Of a stretch of DNA of 64,000 bases, positions 23,840-35,236 are shown piece by piece; within the stretch, counting starts at the first letter, position 1, and each line of letters begins with the position of its first letter. Location: NCBI RefSeq assembly GCF_010015445.1, contig NC_053116.1, forward strand, positions 35,448,785 to 35,512,784. Reading direction: 5' to 3'. The notes under the pieces were generated by a model that had not been told where the DNA came from, searched no databases, and saw only the letters and a list, made by a program, of their open reading frames with translations. Source of the DNA: Perca fluviatilis (Eukaryota; Chordata; Actinopteri; Perciformes; Percidae). Both the position numbers and the translations under genes were made by a program.

Positions 23840-24283
23840 GTAGACTTCTGTTAATATTTCCTGATTATTAGTTAAAATGTATGACTAAGCCTACATTTAA
23901 AAGCAGTAGGCTTATTACTGCAAGTCCTGTTAATACTGTGTAAGAACTGAAAAAAAGGTTTAACAGTGTCATTGTGAAGATGCAGAATGTCATTTAGAAG
24001 AGTTTACTGTACTGCAGAATTACAGACTGCACCCAGAAACAAAGACCTCATGTGTTATGAAATATTGTGAGACCAGTGAAGACTATTTTGTGTCATAAAA
24101 TCCTCTTTTCACATAAGTAAATAGCAGTCGACATGATCAAAAGTCTTTTTGCTGTTAAGATATTAGCTGTTGGTATCAGCTTAGACTTTTATTCTCTGTT
24201 TTTATAAATGAGACTATTTTAGCATGTAGTTCTATAGTAGAAGAAACAAAATACATATATGTAACATCTTTATGTGTTGACAG

Positions 24284-24439
24284 GTTCTGGTTTAAAGATA
24301 AAGACGCCATGTACGACTACCTCAGATACAGTTTGTGAACCACTGGAGGGATTCTACTGTCTGTTCTTCATACAGGACAGCTGTGTGGAAGCACAGAAAC
24401 ACAGCAGCTGTCGACCAGGACAATATATCAGCCAAAAAG
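24284..24439 (+). CDS. Copy B CRD3 exon
   Basis: 156 bases, phase 1 to 1, after TGTTGACAG and before GTTAGT. It reads [33 protein letters not shown] and GQYISQK. Open, unlike copy A. Confidence 0.8.
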
Positions 24440-24663
24440 GTTAGTTTATTGTATTGACTTTGAGATTATAGGTATAACTTTAATTTTAAATGAGAACACC
24501 AAAGTTCAGGGGAAATAACCTTAATGAACTTAAGAAGAGTCTGAGAAGAGAAGAGACTGGAATGAGTCATTTTTCCTGAAATATGAAAGCTTGTAAAAGA
24601 TTATATTTTGGGACTTGAAACAGAGAAATGTTGTATTGTATATAATAATAATGAAAATACCGG

Positions 24664-25620
24664 TGTAATGATGGCGCTACCCATGTACCGGTAACTGACT
24701 GGTTAGTAGTGAACCGAGTCCACTGAAGGGGGTCCGATAAGAACCAGACAAGTGTCACTTCTTAATTATCCTTTATTGCCTCACAATCAACACACGCTCA
24801 TTTCTCCAACAGTATGTGGATGCCTACATGGAGGTGTGGTTCTGAAATTATATAAGTACAAAGTAAATAATGTGTATGATCCTATAACTAAGTTACAAAT
24901 AAACCATAAACTTAAATCCCAAATCAAATAGACAGCATTCAGTATATCTGTATATCTAAATCCTTACCAGTTATAGGCATATGGGCTAACAGTTAACATT
25001 AACATAGAAACTACCAGACATACATTAAAATGCCCTCTGTAAATTGACAGTATTACATGGCTATGCTGCCTGCTGGTAGGGGCAGTTAATTACAATTTGA
25101 CCTACTTTCACTTAACTGCTGTAAAGTCTACACTCAATCAAATCTCTGTGATCTGCGTGGAACATTTGCTTCCAACGGAGCGACAGTAATAACCCATTGT
25201 ACCATCATTACTAAAATTAAACTACACTCTTAGTTATATTTGCACTGAATAACGCATTCAACAAACCGAAACATAACTCCTGCAGCACACATGAACAGAT
25301 GCGCTAAATATTAGGTTACACATGAAATAGCACCCTCGTGAATTAGCCTACTGTTGCTAAAGTGCATTTATAAATTCTACATAACATCGCCACGTACCTA
25401 CAGGACGTCAGACTTACTTATTGATGCACGCACACAGTAGTGTCCACAAACTTCCAAATGATGGGGGAAAAGAAGTGATATAGCGTTTCACGTTAACGCC
25501 TTTTTCTCTCACTCGAGACCGCTGTGCCTAAGCTTAGGCGCAGAGCATGACCTTACCGCGATACCGTTACTAGATAGAGCGAGCCACTGATTACAGGGAG
25601 AGAGAGAATGTATCGCTACA
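24664..25620 (-). mobile_element. Solo-LTR-like insertion in the CRD3-CRD4 intron
   Basis: The unit is absent from the matching introns of copies A and C. On the minus strand it begins TGTAGCGATACATTC and ends GCGCCATCATTACA, so it has TG..CA ends, and it contains GGCAATAAAGG, a possible polyadenylation signal. No target duplication could be found, so the edges and class are uncertain. Confidence 0.45.
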
Positions 25621-25805
25621 GCCAATCCAGTCTGCTTAAAGTAATGGTCTTTTTCACAAATAATGTATTTGTAAATGTCTGCTCCAAAATGTCAACAATC
25701 AAATAGTTTTTAAATCCACTGAATGATGATGATGAAATGTTAAGATGTCATAGAACACGGTTGTTATCTTCACAATATTTAAACTGAACTGGATCATTTG
25801 TACAG

Positions 25806-25898
25806 GAACAGCATTAAGGGACACTGAGTGCTCTGACTGCAGAGATGGAACATTTTCCAATGGGACATTATTGACATCGGTGACCAGCCACACACACA
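25806..25898 (+). pseudogene. Copy B CRD4 exon, frameshifted
   Basis: 93 bases against 91 in the other copies. Two extra bases around 25879-25886 (TCGGTGACCAGCC where C1 has TCGTGTCAGCC) remove the SCQ cysteine and shift the frame before the splice site. The beginning still reads [20 protein letters not shown]. Confidence 0.75.
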
Positions 25899-25985
25899 GT
25901 AAGTGAAGCTTCAGATCAGACATGGACACACCTGAACTCTTCTAACAGCAGCATGGTTCCCCACACATGGTCCTGTCAAAATGTC

Positions 25986-26118
25986 CCTCTACAGGGCTCT
26001 CAAGTTTTGAAAAGAGTTCAGAGTGAGATTTTGGCAGCAGGGGTTTGGGTGGTCTGATCCGATAAATGACACACAAATTGCGCAAATAAAAAAAAATGTT
26101 TATTTAATTCAGTATTTC

Positions 26119-26155
<37 letters not shown>

Positions 26156-26395
26156 AATAATTAATACTATGCATTGTCTGGATAAAATATAATGAAATAG
26201 CCTAGGCCAAAGGTTTTCACAATGGGGGCCGGGAGGTTGTGCAGTAAAAAATAAAAGGAAAGAAAAAACTAAAGATATTCCAAATTATTATGGGTATTGT
26301 TATAAAACTATTATGGGTAGGCCTATTATAAAATGGGTATCTTTATAAAAATATAAAACTGTCAGAGTAGCCCTGCAGCCGATTCAACATGTAGC

Positions 26396-26435
<40 letters not shown>

Positions 26436-28160
26436 GGAATAGCGCCAAAGCTACCCAGTGTTTCCTCTATGTTGATTGATACTTATGTTGGATATAAGAA
26501 GTAGGGCAGACTCACAACAGGGTTTCTGCTATGTAGCTACATGTAGTATATAAAGTCATAATTAAATGACTCTACAGAGCCGTGGCTCTATTGAACTCAA
26601 GCAAGCTGTCATCCGCTCTCTCCCCCCTCAACTGGAACAGTGACAGGACGTCAGCACTCGCCAAGTCATGGCAACCAGATAAACAACAGGGCACAAACAG
26701 CGACGAAAGCCGCGAAATTGAAATCCGCAACTTGAAATCCGCGACTCACACAGCTAGTGCGGGCAGGCACTGCGGCGCCCAGGATTTTGATTGTAGGTGG
26801 GGCTCCAGAAAACTGGATGGGCCAATTAAAATAAGCCAAAAAATTTATTCAGGTTCCCCCTGCATTCAGACAGCCAGACACTAATAACGGTGAGGGGTGG
26901 CTACGGGAGGACTTGATGGGGAGAGGGCGGCCGAGCAGGATGGTAACTCGTCACTTGTAACCGCGTTATTTTAAATGGCAGGAGTTTCCTCCTCCTGTTT
27001 CTTGCTGAATTTAAAAGAAAACAAGCTGCTTTGCTTCGCTATGAGTTTCATATTAGCTAATAGCTACACTCTGTGTCTGTCTCATTGAGCTTGCTTGAAA
27101 AGACTTGGCGGCAAAACGTCATTCATTTCACTGGATCACTTGCTGGTGACGATGCAGCCTGTGGGCACATATGTTGGGTAGAAGCCGCTGATTTGCTGAG
27201 AAGCTTTCACTCAACGCTTTCCTCGGGCTGCTTATTAGATGAACTGCTAGAATTAAAATCACTCACTACTCACTATAGGCTTGGGTCAAAATGGGCGGAC
27301 CCGGACCTAAAATGCCCAATGGTAGCCGCTGGTGGTGGCAGGGCGTTCTTTATGGGGAACTCACCGACGCTTCATGGACATCGGAAAAACGTTTTTCCGA
27401 GTGAAAACGTCACCATTCACGTAACGTCCTGTGGGAATCAGAGGTGGGAAACTCGGGCTGGATTTTGATAACCGAGTTCCCCAGTTGGTGCACGTTGTTG
27501 ACAACTGACGTTTGATGTAGGCAACTTTGGTTCACTGAACATATTTCAATGATAATAAACTGTTTATTGTGGACAAATGCCTCTGCCAATAAACATGCAC
27601 AGACATAAAATGTTTATTAATTATTCATAAATAGGCCTATATATATATATAAAAACAACACATTATCTGTGTCTTTTCCCGTTGGTTGTCCTGCAGATAA
27701 CACAAACAAACAGCTGGCGATGTGCTGTTTGGATGCTCACATAAGAAAACAGCAGAGAATCTTTTGTTATTGTGGCCTCCATGTTTTCACACACCTGATG
27801 CTCTAGGGCTACGCCAACCGTTGGTGGCAGTCATGGAAAAAGTTGTTATGCCAAACGCCAATATAACAGAAGAAGAAGAACACGCATCCCGACCGTATGA
27901 ACGCTACCGTATACTAGTAGTCGGAAAAACAACGTAACCATGGGGGCAGTCCCTGTTATTCGAGGTGGCATGAAGCGCCAGCCGCCAGTTGCTCTACCTG
28001 TTCCACTGTTTAAAATAAAAAAATAGTGGCACAACTTGGTGGGCGTTATCCTGGTAATTTCTCTGCATGAGAAATACAAGGTGTTCCGTGTGAGCGTGTG
28101 AACGGGTTGAAATGCGTGTGTCTCACGCCCAATGCGTGAGACTTGAAAGCCCTGCCTCTA
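25986..28160. mobile_element. DNA transposon in copy B intron, 6-bp target duplication
   Basis: Element 25992-28154. The ends are CAGGGCTCTCAAGT and, inverted, CAGGGCTTTCAAGT. It is flanked by CCTCTA at 25986-25991 and 28155-28160; the uninterrupted site (GTCCCTCTATCATTCC) is seen in copies A and C. It carries (GT)n at 26121-26152 and (AAT)n at 26397-26436. The open frames inside (26582-26884, 27073-27468) show no transposase motif. The terminal sequence looks hAT-like but a 6-base duplication is short for hAT. Confidence 0.75.
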
Positions 28161-28169
28161 TCATTCCAG

Positions 28170-28347
28170 ATGTCAATCATTGGATCTTCAGCTGATAAAA
28201 CCAGGAAATGCTTCAACGGATGCTGAATGTGGAGAACAAGGTTCAGGAGCTGTGATCGGCCCGTTGAGGGGCTTGTGACCTGTTTAGTGGTCGGACTCTT
28301 AATAGCTCTGGTTTTCGTGTGGCGTCTCATAAAGATGAAATGCTCAG
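28170..28347 (+). pseudogene. Copy B transmembrane exon, frameshifted
   Basis: Starts after ATTCCAG and reads [13 protein letters not shown] and then ECGEQGSGAVIG. It is four bases shorter than C1 in the helix-coding part (GGCCCGTTGAGGGGCTTG), so a stop follows within a few codons and the membrane helix is lost. Confidence 0.7.
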
Positions 28348-28442
28348 GTATGATTGGAATTTATGTTTTTAATACATAATATAATTGTCAGATCATGATG
28401 TTGTTGATTGAGGTGTTTTTCATTGGTAATGTTTTATTACAG

Positions 28443-28870
28443 AAAGAAAAAGGAATGCAGACAATCCCCAACAGGTATGTTCTTTACTGTTATTACTCAG
28501 TCCATGTTACTGTATGTACAGTAGAACGTAGAAATGATTTTAGTAGTAGTAGTAATTAAATTATATCACTCTTTTATCAGTACATCAAAAAGAATAAACA
28601 TCCACATGAAGAAGAAGAACAGCTGCAGGTAAGACAGTAGTGAATTCTTCATTTAAATGTTCATGTCTTTACAAATGTATATGTTTCTGTTTAAACTCAA
28701 TTTATTTCTCTCCTCAGAGTGTGGCTGTGATAAATAAACACAGAGACAGTTCATTGGACACTGCAGAGGAAAGTTCCAGGTCGAATGAAATCCAGTCCAA
28801 TTCGCACATTGTAAGTTGTACAGAAATGAATCAGTCCAAGGTGAATTTTGGGCACTGTGCTCTAAATTGA
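28443..28870 (+). pseudogene. Copy B cytoplasmic tail exons
   Basis: Three exons: 28443-28474 (ERKRNADNPQQ), 28581-28628 ([16 protein letters not shown]) and 28718-28870. The last reads SVAVINKHRDSSLDTAEESS, then runs on through SNEIQSNSHIV to a stop at 28868-28870 after FGHCALN. DTAEESS contains TAEE, which fits the TRAF2-type pattern [PSAT]x[QE]E. The final 20 or so residues come from sequence shared with the LINE-linked segment. The exons are open but lie behind the TM frameshift. Confidence 0.65.
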
Positions 28871-29232
28871 ACACCTGTTGGTCTGCAGCCTGCATCACTA
28901 TCTTCCAGAGATGTTACTGGACAGAGACTAGTCAGTCTGGAATAACAGCTTGGAGCAAGTCCCGGACTAAGTATGTAACGCCCTCCAGGCTCTTCACTCA
29001 GAACTTCTGCTCCATCTCTCTCACCTGGCGCATTTTGCTGCTTGTACAGTGAGCTCTCCTTGTGTGGAACGCTTAAAGGCCAACATGTTCCCATCCCTGT
29101 CATTACAAGCCACTGAAGGCAGGTATCATCAGAGAACAAACACCTGGCCCCCTGCCCCCGCCGCTCTTGCCTCTACTGAAGCCACTCCTGACCAAGCTTC
29201 TGGAAATTGAAGTTACCCTTCAAGCCCAGAAA
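28816..29232 (+). pseudogene. LINE-linked fragment behind copy B (short)
   Basis: Matches 43160-43580 and, inverted, 3950-3560: shared TTACTGGACAGAGACTAGTC and TCACTCAGAACTTCTGCTCC. The endonuclease part itself is cut off at about 29205 after CTGACCAAGCTTCTG. It shows that copy B was duplicated together with the LINE insertion. Confidence 0.65.
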
Positions 29233-29358
29233 AATTTCATTCCTTGACAGTTTTAATGGGGCTTTCGCTGACCGCCAATTGTTGGTGGTTGGGCCCTAAT
29301 AAAACAACATCCACTACAGCTGAAATTAAAGAGTGAGATGATCTGTTGTTCAATTCTT

Positions 29359-30254
29359 TTAAAGGGGTGATAGAATGCAAAACCGATTTTACCCTGTCAT
29401 AGTTGAATAACGACAGTTCGGTGGGTAAATAGGACATACATAGAAGCTCAAAGTCCCACTGACACCCCTTTACTATGAAAATCTCATATTTTGAAACGCT
29501 GCTGAAAACGGGCGAATCCCAACAAAGCTGAGTTTACTACGCGTATCTCAAAACCGAACCTTAAGAGAACAGTCACGCCCCAACATTTACATAGGCTACA
29601 CAACTGACCTGAGATCAGGTAGAACTTTACATAGCTACACAACTGACCTGAGATCAGGTAGTCTTCTGAATCTAGCTAGGTCACGCAGATCTCTGCTATT
29701 CCATTACAAAATTCACTTCTGAAACTTTTTTATCGGCCGAAATCAACCATATAAAGCTCAAATATGGGCGCGTACGCTAAAAAGGATGGCTATTTGCAAA
29801 TTTTCTCCGACTGTGTGTCGGAGTTTAGTGCCGGTGTTGGTGCTGCCTGGGTTGCTACATCCCACGCCCGACCGGTATGTCAGGGGAGCTTGTTACCCCG
29901 CAATCGTTTTACCGCGAGCCCGCAGGTTCCAGTTAATCTTATAATGGGTATGTGTGTTGAGTTATTTAAACAAACAATCGGGGAAATAAAGCCTCTTGTC
30001 CGCAAGTCTCATTGATAGAGCCGCGGTGAGATGGAGTCCATCAATGAGAGCTAGCTAGCCTCCTCCTAACTCTGACATTCACAAAAATACATTCAATTGA
30101 TATCCGAAATCGGACAAGTGTTGCCTAAGCTTTGTAAGACCTTGAGGAACCTGTAATATTCATGCCGTGACGAAATTCAAACTGTAAATATACTTTAGTT
30201 ATGCGAAGTGAGCAAGCTGCGATATTTCCCCATTGTAATGAATGGGACATATAG
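29359..30254. mobile_element. Fragment of a TTAA-type DNA element
   Basis: Begins TTAAAGGGGTGATAGAATGC, a terminal sequence I know from dispersed fish repeats, and continues with a frame at 29764-30015 (MGAYAKKDGYLQIF onward) without a recognised domain. A 37-base unit (CTACACAACTGACCTGAGAT) is repeated in tandem near 29600-29660. The right end is cut by the LTR at 30255. Confidence 0.4.
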
Positions 30255-30764
30255 TGTTGAAGTTAAAAAGTTCAAACAATGTACTTTTGGTTATGCAGCT
30301 TGCAGGTAGATCTAATCAAATAACTACACTAATCAGCATTTGACTGCCTCACCCAAAACCTAGCTTCTAAAGAATTAATCAGGTCATGTCTGACATTTAG
30401 CATATGAAGAAGACTCATTGTCCCCACAGGAAAGGTAATATTGTTTCTGCTTTTGGGGAGCCTACCTCGCTAGGGCCAGACGTGATTAGAACAAAGGAAA
30501 TGTAAACTTGAACCGGAATCGGCACTACCATGTGAAACGACCTTTGTCTGTGACCTGGAGTAAACCTGAAATCAGAGGTGTGTCTTTAACCTGTGACAGT
30601 TTCCATTCAGGGAAACACCCACAATTCAAAGGGATATAATTCTGATACTGAGTAAGATTCGAGACTTCAATCTGTGACCCGCAAGGGAAGCAAGTTGGAG
30701 TCCGCTGTTTACAGTGTATTGTTTTGTCATGTCGCATGGCTGCAATCTGTGTCCCCGCAAGAAG
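30255..30764 (+). mobile_element. Family X LTR, left copy (partial)
   Basis: Starts TGTTGAAGTTAAAAAGTTC and runs colinear with 33909-34475, then leaves the match after CTGTGTCCCCGCAAGAA. The last 150 bases, with the polyadenylation region, are missing. Confidence 0.65.
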
Positions 30765-30819
30765 TCCACTTTTTTAAGCGGCCAGGTTTAGAATCCTGTA
30801 ACGTTATCCTGTAAAATTT

Positions 30820-31095
30820 TAGTGTTAAAAAGACCGAATAGAGCCGGGACAGAGACCTAGTCTCTGTGCGGTCACAAGAAGTGTGGCCATAGTGTTTAAA
30901 AGTCCGATTAGAGCCGGCGACAGGAAAAATCATTTTCTGTGCGCGGTCACAAGAAGTGTGGCCATAGTGTTAAAAAGTCCGAATAGAGACGGCGACAGGA
31001 AAAATCATTTTCTTTGTGCGGTCACAAGAAGTGTGGCCATAGAAAAGTCCGAATTGAGACGGCGATAGAGAAATAATTCTCTGTGAGGTTAAAGA
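30820..31095 (+). repeat. 75-bp tandem repeat
   Basis: Three to four units; GTGTGGCCATAG recurs at 30881, 30956 and 31031, and each unit contains GTCACAAGAA and an AGTCCGA..GAG(A/C)CGG motif. It lies where the leader of an LTR element would be. Tandem repeats at this place can carry promoter or packaging signals in other elements; that role is inferred only by position. Confidence 0.85.
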
Positions 31096-33908
31096 TAGGA
31101 AACAATTAAATATAGGGTTGTATATAGGCTACTGTAAATATTTTTTGAAAATAGAATTGTGTTTGAATTTGAGTCCGCGGCGCAGCGCCCGCAGTATTTT
31201 GATAAACTGTAAATAAGATGTGTTGAATTGATAGCATTGAGGATTCCATCCTCTGGGTGGCAGAACGAACAACGTCTCCATTAGGTAGATCTATCTTCTG
31301 AGGAGATTGCAGTGTGAATGCATTACAGTATAGTTTTGATTGGATGATTGGTTTGAATTTTTGTGGAAAAGGGTGGAGCAGTGAGAAAATGGATTAATCT
31401 GTATGAATGTCTTTTGAAGAGTTGGGCGCCGACCCTTAAGGTATGAAAGACATAGAACATTTTAAAGTTTGAATGGAGTTTCTCAGTGAATGCATGAATG
31501 AGCAGCAGTTGAAATGGGAGCAAAATGTCTGCTCAGAGTTTTTGTGAATTAATGTTTGTTGCTCCAATGTTTCAGGTAGTTGGAGATAAGTGCATTTATT
31601 TTTTGAATCCTCTGTAATTTTTATTTTTTTATTTTTATTTTTAAATTGAGTAGAATTGTGTCTATGTGACAATGAAGCCCATTGCAAGTCAGAGCATTCC
31701 AGGGGGTTCTCTGAAAAGGGGAAAATAATTTGAGGTACTTTAAGCAATTTAACATTAGCTAAAATTGGACCAAAATGAATTTAAGATTCTAGGGGGTTTT
31801 TCAATGGATAATTTGGTAGATATATTTGGCATTTTTGTGTATCTTGACTCAAAATTGGTTTGTTTTTCACTAAAAATGATAACAAACAGGCACATGGAGA
31901 TACATTAATTGTATTTTTAAGCATTCTGATCTTACTGTAGCTAATCTTCTTCCACTATTTTTTGTTTTGTTGGGTTTTTATTTGGTTTCATGTTACTGAT
32001 GATGTCTCTGAAAAATCACAGGGTTGATAGAATCAAGGCAGTAGCCTTTTCCACTGATGTGTCTTTTCAAATGTGTTTGTTATTTTTATTTATTTTATCC
32101 TAGTTAAAAAATAAATAAAAAATGGGGGGAGATTTAGAGAGGTGAGGATTTTGAATAGTTTCCTGTGCTGGCCACACAGAATACTACACAAATCTTCTTC
32201 TCAAGGGTAATAAATGTGGCACAAAATGACACGTGACTGACATTGATATGCTCAAAAATAGCAATTTGCTGATCAAGTTTGTCAAAATAGTTTGAAGTAA
32301 TAGTAAAAGATGAATCAAGCAGCCCATTTCCCCATTGAGAAAGAAAATTGTGAAGTTTTTATTTTTGTGTTTTTGTAATTGATGATCTGTACTGTATGTT
32401 TACAATGGACTCACGACTTTTGGGGATCATTTATTGTGTTATGGACTGAAGCTTTTGCCCATTGTCTTAAGGACTTTGGAAAACACAGATGACAAAGGAA
32501 ATTTCTCCTCTATGAGAAATGAATGGACAAAATCAAGGACAAACTGCCCGGAAATGAAAACACCAGTGTGACTTTTTGCAAGGCAGTGTGTTGGCGTATC
32601 ACAGCCATTTTATTCACAGGTGAAAGCAGCCTCCAGATTCCTGCTGATGAAGTCATTTGATGTCATCTGTTCGAGGAGATCAAGGAATGCAGGTCACAAG
32701 GTGCTGCAGGACACCAGCGCTGCAGTGGAGTGGGAGAGACGCATCACAAGGATCCATGTTCACACTTCAACAACAGTCCAGCAGAGTGTCAAGGGGAGAC
32801 CGGGTTCAGACGCCGACTGAGAGAACCAGCGGTGCTGACTTCTGCTGACTTCCTGCGGTGGTTTCCTGACAGAGCAAGGAGACTGGATCCCACTCCCTGA
32901 CCCTGGGCCTGCTGACACACCAAAAAAGCTGGGGATGGCTTTTTCCTACAGGTGCTGGAGCAGGCAGCACACACAGCCGGTCCATCTTCATGTTTCTGAA
33001 AAGGAGGGAGAGAGAAACTGTGGCTGCTCTAAAGGTCTCTGAGAGGGCGTGCAAAGGACACCAACGCCAACAAGGGGAGTGATGAGAATTGGGCCAGCGG
33101 TAAATCCACAAGGAGACCCTGGGCTCCCCTCTGATCTGTCACCTTCCAGTCAACTGTTAAAGGGCCAATTCTTCGGACAGAAAGGATAAGAAAATTCTTA
33201 GTGCGCCATAGCCTGCTAAGGTTTTTGGTGACGTTGCCACCTGGTGCTGGCTGCATGAGAATGAACCAGCGATCCGAGATTTTCTCCCAATTTTCAGATT
33301 GGACAACAAGGAACTTTCAAAATCTTGATTTCAGACTTTTTTCCCCAGTGTGCATCTTTCACTACAGAATGGACAATGATGAAGAATGTTTTTCTGTGCT
33401 CGCTCCATCTGAACTGACAATATATATTGAAGTATGTGTGTATTAGTTTTTAGCTCTTTTGTGATTAGGATCACAAAGATCAAACCTAATGCCCACCTGA
33501 TTGCATTACAGATTTGAGACCACCAGTTATAACTTGTGCAGTATTTGAAGTGCAGTGTGGAATGTAGAATTTGGTTTTATCCGTTTTTTCTTTGATTTCT
33601 TTGATTTTTAAGATTGTTTTTACCTGGTCAACAACTTTTAATAGCTTCTGATTTAATTAAGTGTATCTGTTTTTGTTTCAAATGGAATGCTAGTCACTAA
33701 TCACTGTAAGTAAAACCAACTAAACATGTTTTGTTAAGAGAAAATGACCTTCTGGATACAAGATATGGAGTCAGATAGGATGAGGTCAGAGATGGAAAAT
33801 AGTTTCTTGTATAATCAAACACAGTTTGCTAATGTCTACATTTTTGTTGTAATTGTTTTCATTGGCATTCATGGTGTTTTCACACCAAAGGTGTGAAAAA
33901 TGAGGGAT
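31096..33908. other. Interior of the LTR-bounded region; no gene recognised
   Basis: AT-rich with long T runs up to about 32600. From 32620 to 33450 it is more GC-rich, with several short overlapping frames on both strands but no gag, protease, polymerase or other motif. A CTGCTGACTTCTGCTGACTT imperfect repeat is at 32836. Confidence 0.5.
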
Positions 33909-34622
33909 TGTTGAAGTAAAAAGTTACGTTTTGAAAACAATGTACTTTAAGGTAAAAAATGTGACTTAAAAAATTTAAACTGTTGTGTAACTGAGTGAAG
34001 GAATGTTTCAATACTGATTAAGCCTGATCAGCATTTGTCTGGCTCACACCGTCTGTAGCTTCTAAAAATTGATTAGGTACGTGGCTGTTATTTATGCATA
34101 CTGTAGGAGACTCATTGTCCCCACAGGAAAGGTAACTTTGTCTCTTTTAGGGGAGCCATCCCCAGACGTGATTAAGACAAAGAAGCGAGTATTGCTGTAG
34201 TTTGGAAACAATTGACACGTCTCGATAAGATCCTGTCACCGGGGGTAGCCTCAAGACACTGATTGGGAACATTCACCTTTTCTTTTGAGAGACATCTGAC
34301 CAATAGGGAAAGATTTAATTTGAAGAACCAGCAGGTAGGTACAGGAATAAAGGTGGGAGCAGGAGAATGTATCAGGACTTCAATCTGTGACCCGCAAGGG
34401 AAGCAAGTTGGAGTCCGCTGTTTACAGTGTATTGTTTTGTCATGTCGCATGGCTGCAATCTGTGTCCCCGCAAGAATCATGTTTGCAGTCTGCTGCTGGC
34501 AGTGTTTCGTGTCTTATGTTTTATTGTGTTTTGACTGTCGTTTTCGTGTTGTTTTATTAAACCTCTTGCTTGACTTCCAATTCAAACCTAGCCTCTCCTT
34601 CGTCCTCAGAAATCTAAGAACA
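33909..34622 (+). mobile_element. Family X LTR, right copy (whole)
   Basis: 714 bases from TGTTGAAGTAAAAAG to AAATCTAAGAACA. It has an AGGAATAAAGG motif near 34347 and TTATTAAACCTC near 34553, both usable as polyadenylation signals. Related LTRs lie in minus orientation at 15834 and 52986. Confidence 0.7.
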
Positions 34623-34689
34623 TGTCATTTAGTGATATTCTTACAAAGCTGTCCAGTACAACCACAGTCTGATCTGCTGGCCACTGAGC

Positions 34690-34880
34690 AGCTCCACTGG
34701 AAGCGGGTTGGGTAAAGGGCCTTGCTCAAGGGCACCTCAGTGGTGGTAATGAGGGAGAGTCAAGCGCTGCTCTTTCACTTTCCCCACCCAGATTTTATCC
34801 TGTCGGTCTGAGGATTAAACCGGCCACCTCCCAGACACTAGCTCACTTCTTTGACCTCTAGGCCACCACTCCCCAGTTAC
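34690..34880. mobile_element. SINE/LINE 3'-end type repeat
   Basis: Contains GGGCCTTGCTCAAGGGCACC, CGGTCTGAGGATTAAACCGG and ACCTCTAGGCCACCAC, a conserved dispersed fish repeat. It has no coding capacity. Confidence 0.45.
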
Positions 34881-35059
34881 AGAAAATTGAGCATAACAAA
34901 GTTGTAACTCGTCTTGCAATATGAATGTGCATTCCTCAACCCAGTCTCATGTCAGTTCGTGATGGCATTACGAAATTAAATCTATTAGAACATGATACCC
35001 TCACGTTATTTTGAAGATTTACGTGTGGTCACGCTTTTTTACTAATGTATTTCAATGAG

Positions 35060-35222
35060 AAGCTACGTAATTTCACACTTTTTTTGGTAAGTACATAATT
35101 CCATATGTGTTCATTCATAGTTTTGATGCCTTCAGTGAGAATCTACAATGGAAATAGTCATGAAAATAAAAAGGAAATGCATTGAATGAGAAGGTGTGTC
35201 CAAACTTTTGGCCTGTACTGTA
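35060..35222 (-). mobile_element. Tc1-like end fragment (second family)
   Basis: On the minus strand it starts TACAGTACAGGCCAAAAGTT and continues with GATTCTCACTGAAGGCATC, the same terminus as the fragment at 63065. It is truncated after about 160 bases and directly adjoins the Tc1-like element to its right. Confidence 0.65.
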
Positions 35223-35236
35223 TATATATATATATA

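Larger units (their letters stand above)
23222..28870 (+). pseudogene. TNF receptor superfamily gene, copy B (TNFRSF14-like), decayed
   Basis: Exons: CRD1 23222-23314, CRD2 23714-23839, CRD3 24284-24439, CRD4 25806-25898, TM 28170-28347, tail 28443-28474, 28581-28628 and 28718-28870. CRD2, CRD3 and the tail exons are open. CRD1 (-1), CRD4 (+2) and TM (-4) carry frame-breaking indels relative to the other copies. Two insertions stretch the introns on either side of CRD4: an LTR-like unit at 24664-25620 and a DNA transposon at 25992-28154. No start codon equivalent to that of copy A is seen; a hydrophobic frame LHLFSFSLLLPVLPSRA at 23105-23155 lacks ATG. It is probably a pseudogene, though CRD2 and CRD3 could still be spliced into locus C. 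Confidence 0.7.
30255..34622 (+). mobile_element. Probable non-autonomous LTR element, family X
   Basis: Two same-orientation LTR copies bound a 3.1-kb interior: 30255-30764 (truncated at its 3' side) and 33909-34622 (whole, TGTTGAAG to AAGAACA). The interior has no gag or pol frame, a 75-base tandem repeat just behind the first LTR, and a few short frames without domains. This fits a LARD-like non-autonomous element. No target duplication matches at the two outer edges, so two independent solo LTRs remain possible. Confidence 0.5.

Noticed and set aside
26582..27468. Two frames of 100 and 131 codons inside the copy B insertion
   Set aside because: No motif, no splice context and absent from the other copies; probably chance frames in a DNA transposon.
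32620..33446. Overlapping frames on both strands in the LTR-bounded interior
   Set aside because: None shows gag, protease or polymerase motifs and none is over 101 codons.
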